Assembly: GCF_002270355.1 (NCBI RefSeq)
Contig: NZ_NJFZ01000010.1
Coordinates: forward strand, 7 to 64,006
Direction: 5' to 3'
Origin: Flectobacillus sp. BAB-3569
GTDB lineage: Bacteria; Bacteroidota; Bacteroidia; Cytophagales; Spirosomataceae
Length of the DNA stretch: 64,000 nt
Position numbers and translations under genes: made by a program. Positions 56,617 through 64,000 of the stretch are shown one piece after another. Numbering within the stretch: position 1 is the stretch's first letter; each line of letters begins with the position of its first letter. Below the pieces are notes generated by a model, which saw only the letters and a program-made list of their open reading frames with translations, did not search any database and had not been told where the DNA came from.

Positions 56617-56648
56617 CATCACTCAAAACTCATCACTCACAACTCAAA
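56617..56648. repeat. Heptanucleotide array, CAnnACT pattern
   Basis: Four and a half units: CATCACT, CAAAACT, CATCACT, CACAACT, CAAAG. The array ends three bases before the ATG of the DUF58 gene at 56651, so it forms the translation initiation region of that gene. A longer frame opening at 56597 simply translates the array and is not a believable N-terminus. Confidence 0.85.
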
Positions 56649-56650
56649 GA

Positions 56651-57510
56651 ATGGCTTTACTCAGTTCCGAATTAGTAAAAATTACCAATCTCCAATTAGC
56701 CAGCAAATTGGTAAGTGAGGAACTAATGTTAGGGATTCACGCCAGTAAAAGATACGGCTATGGGATTGAATTTGAGCAATATAGACATTATGAAATAGGA
56801 GACGATCCCAAACGCATAGATTGGAAACTTTTTGCTCGTACTCAAAAACATTTGGTGCGAGAGTCTTCTACCGAAAGTAATTATCATATCCGTTTTGTAC
56901 TTGACCTTTCGGGGTCGATGAATTATACCGAAGAGGGTGTAAGTCGACTGCAATATTGCAAAATACTGTTGGCTTCGATTGCCTACATGGGTTTTCGACA
57001 AGGCGATCAACTGAGTTTATATGTGCTGAAAGACAACCAAGTACATACGTTGGTAGCTTCAGGTAAACAGGCTTTTCAACGAATATTGTACGCGTTGGAA
57101 AAAGCAGAAGCATCTGGAAAATGGACAAGCGATACGAAGAGCTTTCCTGTTTTTCAGCAAAAACAAAAAGAGATACTTTTTTTGCATCAGACCTTTTACA
57201 ATTGGATAATGAATGGATTCAGTTATTGAAAAAATTAGCGAATCCACGACGAGAAATCTATGTTTTTCAGGTACTTGGACAACATGAGCTAGATTTTGAC
57301 TTAAAAGGATTTTACCGCTTCAAAGATTTGGAAACAGGACAAGAAGTGGAACTTCAGGCAGAGCAAATTAAAGCAGAAGTCAAAGCCAATGCCGAATCGT
57401 TTTTGTCACAAATCGAATCAGATTTAAAAGTGCCTTTTGTTTACTGGAAAAAATCAGTCTCAAAGACCCTATCGCAGGTATTATCCGAGAGATACTTTGA
57501 TGTAACATAA
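56651..57510 (+). pseudogene. DUF58 domain protein, split by -1 frameshift
   Basis: Starts MALLSSELVKITNLQLASKL at 56651. DUF58 hallmark 'YEIGDDPKRIDWKLFARTQK' followed by the VWA-like metal site DLSGSMNY. The frame closes at 57229, whereas the protein clearly continues in another frame to 57510 ('SDLLQLDNEWIQLLKKLANP', 'EIYVFQVLGQHELDFDLKGF'). Adding one T to the T7 run at 57177-57183 restores EILFFASDLLQLDNEW and a 286-residue protein, the usual family length. Neighbouring MoxR and BatA-like genes are intact, so the operon is expected to work and a read error is likely. Confidence 0.87.
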
Positions 57511-57549
57511 ATCAAGCTGATTTTGAACTTTCAAATTTTGACTATTCTA

Positions 57550-58734
57550 ATGATAGATTTTAATACGCCAACATTGCTTTGGGGCTTGTTTGGTCTAGCG
57601 ATTCCGATTCTGATACATTTCTGGCATCAGAAACAAGGAAAACGGCTAGATTGGGCTGCAACTCAGTGGTTAAGCGAGAAAAACTTACAGCAAGCTAGAG
57701 GAATACGCCTTGATAACATTTGGCTATTAATCTTGCGTTTGGCGATTGTCCTTTTGCTATGCTTAGCTTTAGCCAAGCCACTTTGGAATACTTTTCAAAC
57801 GTCTTCCTCCTTCTCTAAAATCCATCTGATAGAGCCGAACACATTGGTTACCAATAACTTTCGATTTGAAATAGAGGAGGCTCTCAAAAAAGGTGAACCT
57901 TGTTTTTGGATAGAAAACTCTCCCAGTGAACTGAAAGATTTGTCTGAACAACCTAAAGAAATTATAGAGGCAAGAGTATTACAAAATGCACTTATTGACT
58001 TAGGGAAAAAGTATCCAAAGCAGTCTGTGGAAATGTATGTGGTGAACCAACAGTCATTGACAAATTTACCCGTAATTTATCACTCAACTCCACTGAATTT
58101 ACATGCTATTTCTGATAGTACTAGGCAACATCAAGCAAAGGTTTGGCAAGTAGATGGACAGAAAAATGTAGGTATAAATCCCGAAAGACAATTAGGAATA
58201 GTAACCGCCAATAATCTAGAAATAGTACAAAAAGGCGCTTTGAAAGTTTGGATTTCAACTTCTGAATATGCTCAGAAAACGTTGAAGGCTAGTTTGAAAG
58301 CAATTGAAGAAGTGTATCAACTTCCGATTCAACTTTTGGATAAAGAACAAAAGGAGCAAGCACAATTAGTTTGTACTAGTCAAATCCCTCAAGTGCTAAA
58401 TCCTGAAGTATTATACTTGATTCCTGAAAGTGATAAGCATTCGCAAAAGTCCTTGGCGTCTAATGTAATAGAATGGTCAGGCTCTATGAATCCTCAAACT
58501 GATGATGCGGTATTTGAGGGAAAATTTCCTGCATGGTTATTAGAGAAAATTCTGAACTTTCAAGGAATAAAAGCTGAGAATAATACTATTTCAAATCGCC
58601 AGTTGAAAGCCTTGTTTAAGGAACAAAAATTAGTCAAACCGCTCGAAACAGAATGGTTTACCGCAGTATTAATCACTCTCTTGGTTTTATTGCTTAGTCT
58701 TGAGCGCTGGCTCGCAATTCACCGAAACGTATGA
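57550..58734 (+). CDS. BatA-like membrane protein (N-terminal double-TM domain)
   Basis: About 394 residues. The N-terminus MIDFNTPTLLWGLFGLAIPI with 'LIHFWHQKQGKRLDWAATQW' and the second helix 'LILRLAIVLLLCLALAKPLW' is the BatA-type double-transmembrane region; a third helix 'TAVLITLLVLLLSLERWLAI' is C-terminal. No intact VWA metal site is visible in between, so it is a BatA-like scaffold, not a canonical BatA. The frame opens nine codons earlier with TTG; ATG at 57550 fits the family start. It overlaps the next gene by four bases (ATGA). Confidence 0.82.
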   Translation: MIDFNTPTLLWGLFGLAIPILIHFWHQKQGKRLDWAATQWLSEKNLQQARGIRLDNIWLLILRLAIVLLLCLALAKPLWNTFQTSSSFSKIHLIEPNTLVTNNFRFEIEEALKKGEPCFWIENSPSELKDLSEQPKEIIEARVLQNALIDLGKKYPKQSVEMYVVNQQSLTNLPVIYHSTPLNLHAISDSTRQHQAKVWQVDGQKNVGINPERQLGIVTANNLEIVQKGALKVWISTSEYAQKTLKASLKAIEEVYQLPIQLLDKEQKEQAQLVCTSQIPQVLNPEVLYLIPESDKHSQKSLASNVIEWSGSMNPQTDDAVFEGKFPAWLLEKILNFQGIKAENNTISNRQLKALFKEQKLVKPLETEWFTAVLITLLVLLLSLERWLAIHRNV

Positions 58735-60938
58735 ATCCTTTTTTTCAAATCATATCAAAAGTTAAATGGCAATTGCATACCGAGGATTTGCTCAGAGGGC
58801 TATCCGTTTTCGGCGTAATGGCTATTTGGCTTCATTATTACTTCCCCGATGCCATCTGGACATGGGCTTTGTCTTTTGTCGTTGCCTCGGCTTGGTCTTT
58901 TTGGAAAGGCTTTTTTTCCACAAAACACCAACAAGCGATTCGCTTGGTGCATCAAAAAATCGATAATACCGAATATAGCCTAGACTTATTAGCGAAAAAC
59001 GAGCTCAATATTGCTGAGCAGCTTCAGCTCAATCGATTGCTTGAAAAAGGTAATATTCAAACACCTTGGGTTTTTACGCATCACTTATGGTATTATTTAG
59101 GAGCTGTTGCTGCATCGATTTTATTGACCGTTTTGTTTGACCAATCTTTTGTTCAAAAACTTTCTGAAAAGTCTTTGACAGAAATTGTTTCTGGAAAAAA
59201 AGATACGCCAGCCATACCACCCCAATTTGAAAAAGCACTTTTAACAGTTGTTCCACCAGCTTATACTGGTTTGAAAACGGTACAATCCGAGCAACTAAAT
59301 GCTTCAGCTATTGTAGGCTCAAATTTGACTTGGCAGTTGTCATTTTCACACCAAGATCAACTCAAAGTAAAGCTCAGTAATGCCAGAGGAGCTGAACTTC
59401 CTTTTACCCTGAAAGAAGATAAGTATGTCTATCAAGACCAATTGTTGAGCTCAGGATTGTATGCCATAAAAGCTTATTGGAAAGACTCATTGATTTATGC
59501 TTCAGACTATTACCGTTTGGAAGCACTGCCAGACGCTGCGCCTAAAATAGAACCTAGTAGCAAAGAATTGTATAGTTTTCATTATCTCAAAGATCCTAAA
59601 ACAGTACAGTTGAATGCCAAGGTTTCGGATGATTTTATGGTAAATGAAGTGTATATGATTGCGACTTTGGCAAGAGGTAGTGGTGAAAATGTAAAGTTTC
59701 GTGAAGTAAAAATGCCTATCACACAAAAGGCATTCAAATCATCACAATTGAGTAAATCTATTGACTTAAAATCACTCAATTTTACCCCAGGAGACGAATT
59801 GTATTATTATTGGGCAGCTAAAGATAACCGTCGTCCAAAGCCAAACTTTACAAAATCAGATACCTATTTTATTGTTTATAAGGATACCACTAAGGCAGAA
59901 GAATCAGATTTGGCAACGATGGCCATGAATATCATGCCTGAGTATTTCAGAAGTCAAAGACAGATTATTATTGATACTGAAAAACTGATTGCCAAACGTA
60001 AAAAAATAGCAGACAAGGAGTTTAAAAGTGCTTCTAACGAGATTGGGTTTGACCAAAAAACGCTGCGTTTGAGATACGGACAATATTTGGGTGAAGAGTT
60101 CGAAAATTCGATAGGAGGAGGCAATCCCCTGCCAGACAATGCTGACAAAGATGGCGATATTCTAAAAGGTTTTCGTCATGCACACGATGAAGGCGAGCAT
60201 GAACATGACCAAGCTGAAAAACATGAGGAAGAGCATCATCATCATCATGAACAGTCAAATGACGACAATAAAGACCCTTTGGCCAGTATGTTGGCTGATT
60301 ATGTACACTCGCATGATGATGGTGAGGCAAATACCTTTTACGAACAGTCAACCAGAAGTTTGCTGAAATCTTCACTAGAACAAATGTGGCAATCCGAACT
60401 ACATTTGCGTATGTATGAGCCAGAAAAGGCCTTGCCTTATGAGAAAAAAGCGCTAGAATTTTTGAAAGCAGCCCAACACAAAGCCCGAACTTTTGCCAAA
60501 AAGACAAGCTTCGATCCGCCTCCAATCAAGGAAAAAGAAAAACGCTTATCGGGAGAGTTAACTAAGTTTAATGCAAAATTTAGTTATGCAAGAAATCTTT
60601 CTCAAGCACAATTAACGGCTTTGGCAGCCGAAGTAATGGGCTATTTACAAGAAGAAAAATCGCTCAATGGTTTGCAAAAACAAAAGGTGCTTGCATTGAG
60701 TATGGCATTGAGCCAGAAGGTATTAAATACAGGCATAAATCAATGGAGTATTTTGTCGGATTTACAAAAACTGGCCAGCGGAAAAGTTTTAGATTCCATA
60801 CAAGCCAAACGCCTGAACACTCGCATTTTTGCCTTACTCAATACAGATTTACCCAAACCGTCATCAGCAACGCCACAAGGCAACGTATCTGAAAAAAGAT
60901 TGGAAAAATCCTTTTTTAAAAATTGGGCAAACAATTAG
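58731..60938 (+). CDS. Large membrane protein, DUF4175-like, with histidine-rich segment
   Basis: 735 residues. Two or three N-terminal membrane helices ('GLSVFGVMAIWLHYYFPDAI', 'LGAVAASILLTVLFDQSF'), then a large periplasmic region with 'VVPPAYTGLKTVQSEQLNAS' and Ig-like strands, and a helical C-terminal half. A segment around residues 482-515 is extremely rich in His, Glu and Asp (HAHDEGEHEHDQ ... HEEEHHHHHEQ), a likely metal-binding loop. The layout recalls shortened DUF4175 proteins that accompany MoxR operons in Bacteroidota. Translationally coupled to the BatA-like gene. Function unknown. Confidence 0.7.
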   Translation: MNPFFQIISKVKWQLHTEDLLRGLSVFGVMAIWLHYYFPDAIWTWALSFVVASAWSFWKGFFSTKHQQAIRLVHQKIDNTEYSLDLLAKNELNIAEQLQLNRLLEKGNIQTPWVFTHHLWYYLGAVAASILLTVLFDQSFVQKLSEKSLTEIVSGKKDTPAIPPQFEKALLTVVPPAYTGLKTVQSEQLNASAIVGSNLTWQLSFSHQDQLKVKLSNARGAELPFTLKEDKYVYQDQLLSSGLYAIKAYWKDSLIYASDYYRLEALPDAAPKIEPSSKELYSFHYLKDPKTVQLNAKVSDDFMVNEVYMIATLARGSGENVKFREVKMPITQKAFKSSQLSKSIDLKSLNFTPGDELYYYWAAKDNRRPKPNFTKSDTYFIVYKDTTKAEESDLATMAMNIMPEYFRSQRQIIIDTEKLIAKRKKIADKEFKSASNEIGFDQKTLRLRYGQYLGEEFENSIGGGNPLPDNADKDGDILKGFRHAHDEGEHEHDQAEKHEEEHHHHHEQSNDDNKDPLASMLADYVHSHDDGEANTFYEQSTRSLLKSSLEQMWQSELHLRMYEPEKALPYEKKALEFLKAAQHKARTFAKKTSFDPPPIKEKEKRLSGELTKFNAKFSYARNLSQAQLTALAAEVMGYLQEEKSLNGLQKQKVLALSMALSQKVLNTGINQWSILSDLQKLASGKVLDSIQAKRLNTRIFALLNTDLPKPSSATPQGNVSEKRLEKSFFKNWANN

Positions 60939-61012
60939 GTAGAGACCTTTCGTGCAAGGTCTTCAAGTAGATAAATCAAAAATCTATAGGAAATAGCACG
61001 CAAAGTCTCTAC
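60939..61012. repeat. Imperfect inverted repeat, GTAGAGAC family
   Basis: GTAGAGACCTTTCGTGC at 60939-60955 is mirrored by GCACGCAAAGTCTCTAC ending at 61012 (imperfect 17-base arms). A smaller hairpin (AGACCTT/AAGGTCT) lies inside the left arm. GTAGAGAC...GTCTCTAC palindromes occur as dispersed intergenic elements in other Bacteroidota and cyanobacteria, from memory. Here it fills most of the 94-base gap between two membrane-protein genes. Confidence 0.6.
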
Positions 61013-61032
61013 AGAAAAATATTGAAAACCAG

Positions 61033-62691
61033 ATGATTTTACAGATAAACTTTCAATTCCAACTCAATACTGCATCCAATATAATCTTATTGGTAGCTGT
61101 GTTGATTATGGGAATAGTACAAATAATAGCCCTTGGTCGAAATCGCTCAAAAGGAAGATGGCGTATAAAAGTATTGCTCAATTTTTTACTTTGGATAAGC
61201 ATATTGGGCTGGATTTTACAACCCACTTTTACACGCTCTTCCGATTCAAATCAGATTTTAATTTATCAACAAAATATACCACATACAAACCTTCAACATT
61301 GGCAAGATAGCCTTCATATAGCTGAAAGTTTTACAGAAAAAGAATTACTACAAGCCATTAACGAGCATCCAGCTTGGATTACCCAAATAGGTACTGTTTA
61401 TTTGGCTGGAACACATTTTGAGTCAACTTTGCTCAATCAATTGCTCGATAAAGAATGGAAATGGCTACCAGCTTGGAATAGTAATCAGCTTCATTCTATC
61501 CGTTGGGAAGGGGTTTTGTACAGAGGAGATTTACAACGTGTGAGTGGTAAAATATTGAGTGAGCAAAAACAAGTGTTAAGCCTGAAAATTGGAGAACAAG
61601 TGTTGGATAGTCTTATGCTCAAAAAAGGCTTGATTGATTTTAACCTTATCTTTCCAGCTTTTGTTAAGGGAAAAGCCAAATGTGAGTTGTGGCTTGGTAA
61701 AAAGCTTTTACAGCCTATCCATTTTGCGGTAATGGAAAAACCCACTAAAAGCGTTTTGGTATTGCAAAGTAACCCCGATTTTGAAAGTAAAACCTTGGCC
61801 GACTGGATGGGCAAACGAGGATATAAAGTAGAAATTTGGACTAAAGTAGCGAAGAATACCCAAAATCAGTTTCAAATCAATACTAAGCAAAGTATTAAAT
61901 CCTACGATTTGATTGTGACAGATCCTAGCTTAGCCGCCGATGCCAGAGTCAAGAAAGTATTGGGCGAAAACAAAAGCGTTTTAATCATCAATTTAACCAA
62001 TCCCGAAACAGAAACCCGTATCATCAATCAGGCGTTGGGAACACAATGGCGACTAACAAAAAGCTCAACACAAGAAGCTATCCAATTATCCAATGATTTG
62101 ACAGCCTTACCTTATCAAATACAACCCAATACTTGGCAGAAAAGCTTGAAGGAATATCCCATTGCCGTACAACGCCAAAAGGGGAGAGTAGGACTTAGTT
62201 TGCTTAACGAAACTTATCCTTTGATGCTTAGCGGCGATAGTGTTACCTATAACAAAATTTGGGCTTCCACCTTAGAGGCTGTTCTTCCTTCCGAACCAAT
62301 ATCGGTACAAGTGAACGCTCCTGTATTTGTCGATATTCCCACACAAATCAGGTTGAATACTCTTAAGAAAAATGTAGATTGGCAAGTCGGAGAAGATACG
62401 CTGAAACCATCGGTGTCGTCATTGAACTCGCAGAACGAGTACCAAAATTACCGATTTACGAAAACGGGTTGGCAACCACTTTTTGATAGTTTATCAGTAT
62501 ATGTCGAAGACTCAACACAGGATTTAGCGTATTTGCAACGACTAAAAATGTATGTTGGAAATAATTTTTCAGAAAAAAAACAAAAAAATATAGATCTCTC
62601 AATTGCCCGACAATCTAGCCTTTCTCCTTGGCTTTGGTGGGGGCTTATTCTATTCATTCTTACGGTTTTATGGGTAGAACCAAAATGGTAA
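61033..62691 (+). CDS. Membrane protein of the MoxR/Bat-like operon
   Basis: 552 residues. Two N-terminal helices ('TASNIILLVAVLIMGIVQII', 'VLLNFLLWISILGWILQPTF'), a large periplasmic region, and a C-terminal helix 'LWWGLILFILTVLWVEPKW'. Around residues 235-330 'KSVLVLQSNPDFESKTLADW' through 'YDLIVTDPSLAADARVKKVL' looks like a glutamine-amidotransferase-type Rossmann fold, as in membrane proteins of Bat-type operons, with no catalytic cysteine evident. Last gene of the operon that begins with DUF4159. Specific function not recognised. Confidence 0.7.
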   Translation: MILQINFQFQLNTASNIILLVAVLIMGIVQIIALGRNRSKGRWRIKVLLNFLLWISILGWILQPTFTRSSDSNQILIYQQNIPHTNLQHWQDSLHIAESFTEKELLQAINEHPAWITQIGTVYLAGTHFESTLLNQLLDKEWKWLPAWNSNQLHSIRWEGVLYRGDLQRVSGKILSEQKQVLSLKIGEQVLDSLMLKKGLIDFNLIFPAFVKGKAKCELWLGKKLLQPIHFAVMEKPTKSVLVLQSNPDFESKTLADWMGKRGYKVEIWTKVAKNTQNQFQINTKQSIKSYDLIVTDPSLAADARVKKVLGENKSVLIINLTNPETETRIINQALGTQWRLTKSSTQEAIQLSNDLTALPYQIQPNTWQKSLKEYPIAVQRQKGRVGLSLLNETYPLMLSGDSVTYNKIWASTLEAVLPSEPISVQVNAPVFVDIPTQIRLNTLKKNVDWQVGEDTLKPSVSSLNSQNEYQNYRFTKTGWQPLFDSLSVYVEDSTQDLAYLQRLKMYVGNNFSEKKQKNIDLSIARQSSLSPWLWWGLILFILTVLWVEPKW

Positions 62692-62770
62692 AAAAGCCCT
62701 TGGAATAGATAAAAAAGCTATTTTTTTACGATACGGAAGAAAATAATTATTGATTTTTCTTGTGGAGAGA

Positions 62771-62802
62771 TTTGGAGGATAAATAAAAACTCTCTACCTT
62801 TG
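62771..62802 (+). promoter_or_regulatory. Promoter of tRNA-Leu (TTTG-20-TACCTTTG)
   Basis: TTTG at 62771-62774 and TACCTTTG at 62795-62802, separated by 20 bases, match both Bacteroidota promoter elements exactly. Transcription would start near 62809, about 50 bases upstream of the mature tRNA end. Confidence 0.85.
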
Positions 62803-62856
62803 CATCACGAAACGACAGAACAACGATTCGCATTCAAGTTTACTTGAATACCAAAT

Positions 62857-62940
62857 GCCCAGATGGCGGAATTGGTAGACGCGTTGGTCTCAAACACCAA
62901 TGCCTTCATTGGCATGCCGGTTCGACTCCGGCTCTGGGTA
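62857..62940 (+). tRNA. tRNA-Leu (CAA anticodon)
   Basis: 84 bases with a class II long variable arm. Acceptor stem GCCCAGA (62857-62863) pairs with TCTGGGT (62933-62939), one G-U pair, discriminator A at 62940. D-loop GAATTGGTAGACGC; anticodon stem TTGGT/ACCAA with loop CTCAAAC, giving anticodon CAA (reads UUG). Variable stem TGCC...GGCA and T-arm GCCGGTTCGACTCCGGC are complete. CCA is not encoded. Flanked by a strong promoter and terminator, so it is a single-gene unit. Confidence 0.97.
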
Positions 62941-62942
62941 CT

Positions 62943-62975
62943 AAGAGGAACAAAGAAATTTGTTCCTCTTTTTTT
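62943..62975. terminator. Terminator of tRNA-Leu, also facing the convergent gene
   Basis: AAGAGGAACAAA pairs perfectly over 12 bases with TTTGTTCCTCTT around a GAAA loop, followed by T7, only two bases after the tRNA. The convergent minus-strand gene ends 37 bases beyond, but the A-poor left flank makes it mainly a plus-strand terminator. Confidence 0.92.
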
Positions 62976-63011
62976 GCTCTTTTTCTACCTGAACTTCTAT
63001 TGGTGATATCT

Positions 63012-63977
63012 TCATCTGATCTGCGTAGTATTGTAATTCAATCGGGTATTATTTCGTAGTGTATTATTTCTTCCCTGCAAACCGCCAGTATGCACTGCCA
63101 CGACTTGACTCCCTTTCTTGAAAAATCCCTTTTCCGCTAAATCGATGATGCCATACAGCATTTTGCCTGTGTAGACTTGTTCGAGTTGGAGGTTTGGATT
63201 GTAGCTTTCAAGTTGTCGGATAAAGTCTAGTAATACAGGAGTATGTTTTGCGTATCCACCAAAATGATAGGCGTCGAGTAGGGCAAAGCGCGTAAAATCA
63301 ATGGTAGAGTTTTCGGAAAGGAGGTCTTGAATATCATTCAAAAGTCCAGAGATTGCTCCTTTAAGTGCCGTTATTCCGATAACTTGAGTCGGTGCTTTAC
63401 TCGAAGCAAGTATGCCTGCAATGGTACCGCCCGTACCGACTGCCGAAACGATATAGTCAGGTTGGGTTTGTTGATAAATTTCTTGACTCAATTCTGCTAA
63501 ACCTTTTAAAGCTAAATGATTGCTACCACCTTCGGGTAAGTAATAGGCTTTTTCTAAAGCTACATTTTCCTGCTTCAATTGTTCTAAAATCTCCTCTTTA
63601 TCTCGATAAGCTGTTCGACTTACAAACCTGAACTGCATTCCATTTTCGGCGGCATATTGCAAGGTTGGACTCGATTGTGGGTTTAGTTCATCACCACGAA
63701 TGATTCCTAGTGTATCAAACCCAAAAACTTTCCCTGCGGAGGCAGTGGCATAGATATGATTTGAATAAGCCCCTCCAAAAGTAATGAGCTGTCTGGCGCC
63801 TTGCTGTTGGGCTTCTACCAAATTATACTTCATTTTTCGCCATTTGTTTCCTGAAATACTTGGATGAATTAAGTCATCGCGTTTCAAAATCAATTGGACA
63901 CCTGCTTTTTCTAAAACAGGATAAAAAATTGTATGTATTGGAGAAACAGGAAGATCAAATGATGAGGAAATTGGCAT
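63012..63977 (-). CDS. ACC deaminase / D-cysteine desulfhydrase family PLP enzyme
   Basis: About 321 residues. PLP-binding lysine in 'HPSISGNKWRKMKYNLVEAQ', followed by 'ITFGGAYSNHIYATASAGKV', 'YLPEGGSNHLALKGLAEL' and the phosphate-binding 'IVSAVGTGGTIAGIL', ending with 'VVAVHTGGLQGRNN'. This is the fold-type II family containing 1-aminocyclopropane-1-carboxylate deaminases and D-cysteine desulfhydrases; sequence alone does not separate the two. Start at 63977 (MPISSSFDLPVSP); a TTG two codons earlier is possible. Its upstream region lies outside the window. Confidence 0.9.
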   Translation of the reverse strand: MPISSSFDLPVSPIHTIFYPVLEKAGVQLILKRDDLIHPSISGNKWRKMKYNLVEAQQQGARQLITFGGAYSNHIYATASAGKVFGFDTLGIIRGDELNPQSSPTLQYAAENGMQFRFVSRTAYRDKEEILEQLKQENVALEKAYYLPEGGSNHLALKGLAELSQEIYQQTQPDYIVSAVGTGGTIAGILASSKAPTQVIGITALKGAISGLLNDIQDLLSENSTIDFTRFALLDAYHFGGYAKHTPVLLDFIRQLESYNPNLQLEQVYTGKMLYGIIDLAEKGFFKKGSQVVAVHTGGLQGRNNTLRNNTRLNYNTTQIR

Positions 63978-64000
63978 ATTCAAAATCTAAAATGTTGGGT

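Noticed and set aside
60034-60525. 163-codon antisense frame across the histidine-rich segment
   Set aside because: It mirrors the biased codons of the sense gene, which has clear start, overlap and length support.
1-64000. CRISPR array, insertion sequence or prophage
   Set aside because: No spaced direct repeats of CRISPR size, no transposase, integrase or phage structural gene was seen; the heptad arrays have no spacers.

Overview
The window is a chromosomal segment of a Bacteroidota member, most likely order Cytophagales. The support is SusC/SusD pairs, TAnnTTTG-type promoters, no Shine-Dalgarno sites, MoxR/Bat-type genes, LytTR/LytS signalling and a moderately AT-rich composition. Genus is not determinable from sequence alone; a Spirosomaceae-like organism (Flectobacillus/Arcicella type) is only an impression.

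Layout. 0.06-1.06 kb: a beta-barrel outer membrane protein next to a CCCTAAG tandem repeat. 1.5-15.1 kb: a very AT-rich, tightly packed Wzx/Wzy-type exopolysaccharide operon (Wzi-like porin, Wza exporter, Wzc tyrosine kinase, flippase, polymerase, four GT4 glycosyltransferases, WcaF-type acetyltransferase, GDP-fucose synthase). 15.2-25.6 kb: a less AT-rich nucleotide-sugar and initiation module (gmd, ugd, UDP-xylose synthase, VanZ-like protein, rmlD, a barrel/lipoprotein pair, WcaJ-type initiating transferase, manC). 25.7-27.3 kb: a LytTR regulator and a CpsB-type PHP phosphatase that would antagonise Wzc. 27.3-34.0 kb: signalling genes (REC-PAS-GAF kinase, two receiver-only regulators either side of a LytS-type kinase) plus a 33-codon small-ORF candidate. 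34.4-36.2 kb: a metallo-beta-lactamase-fold hydrolase and a patatin. 36.5-47.4 kb: two successive SusC/SusD loci. 48.2-54.6 kb: two tandem TldD/TldE operons. 54.9-62.7 kb: DUF4159-MoxR-DUF58-BatA-like membrane operon. 62.86 kb: tRNA-Leu(CAA). 63.0-64.0 kb: an ACC deaminase/D-cysteine desulfhydrase family gene.

The sugar genes together predict an extracellular polymer that can draw on GDP-mannose, GDP-fucose, UDP-glucuronate, UDP-xylose and dTDP-rhamnose. It would be started by the WcaJ-type enzyme on a lipid carrier, flipped by Wzx, polymerised by Wzy and exported through Wzc/Wza.

Two observations stand out. First, at least seven short intergenic tandem arrays have different sequences but all share an exact 7-base period, and all lie close to start or stop codons; two of them form facing inverted arms. 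Second, five genes (wzc, wzx, one GT4, fcl, DUF58) are each broken by exactly one missing base in an A or T run of 7-8. Homopolymer under-calling is the simplest explanation, but the runs also fit the pattern of -1 slippery sites, so phase variation or recoding is not excluded. The second SusC gene has a separate in-frame TAG that an indel cannot explain.
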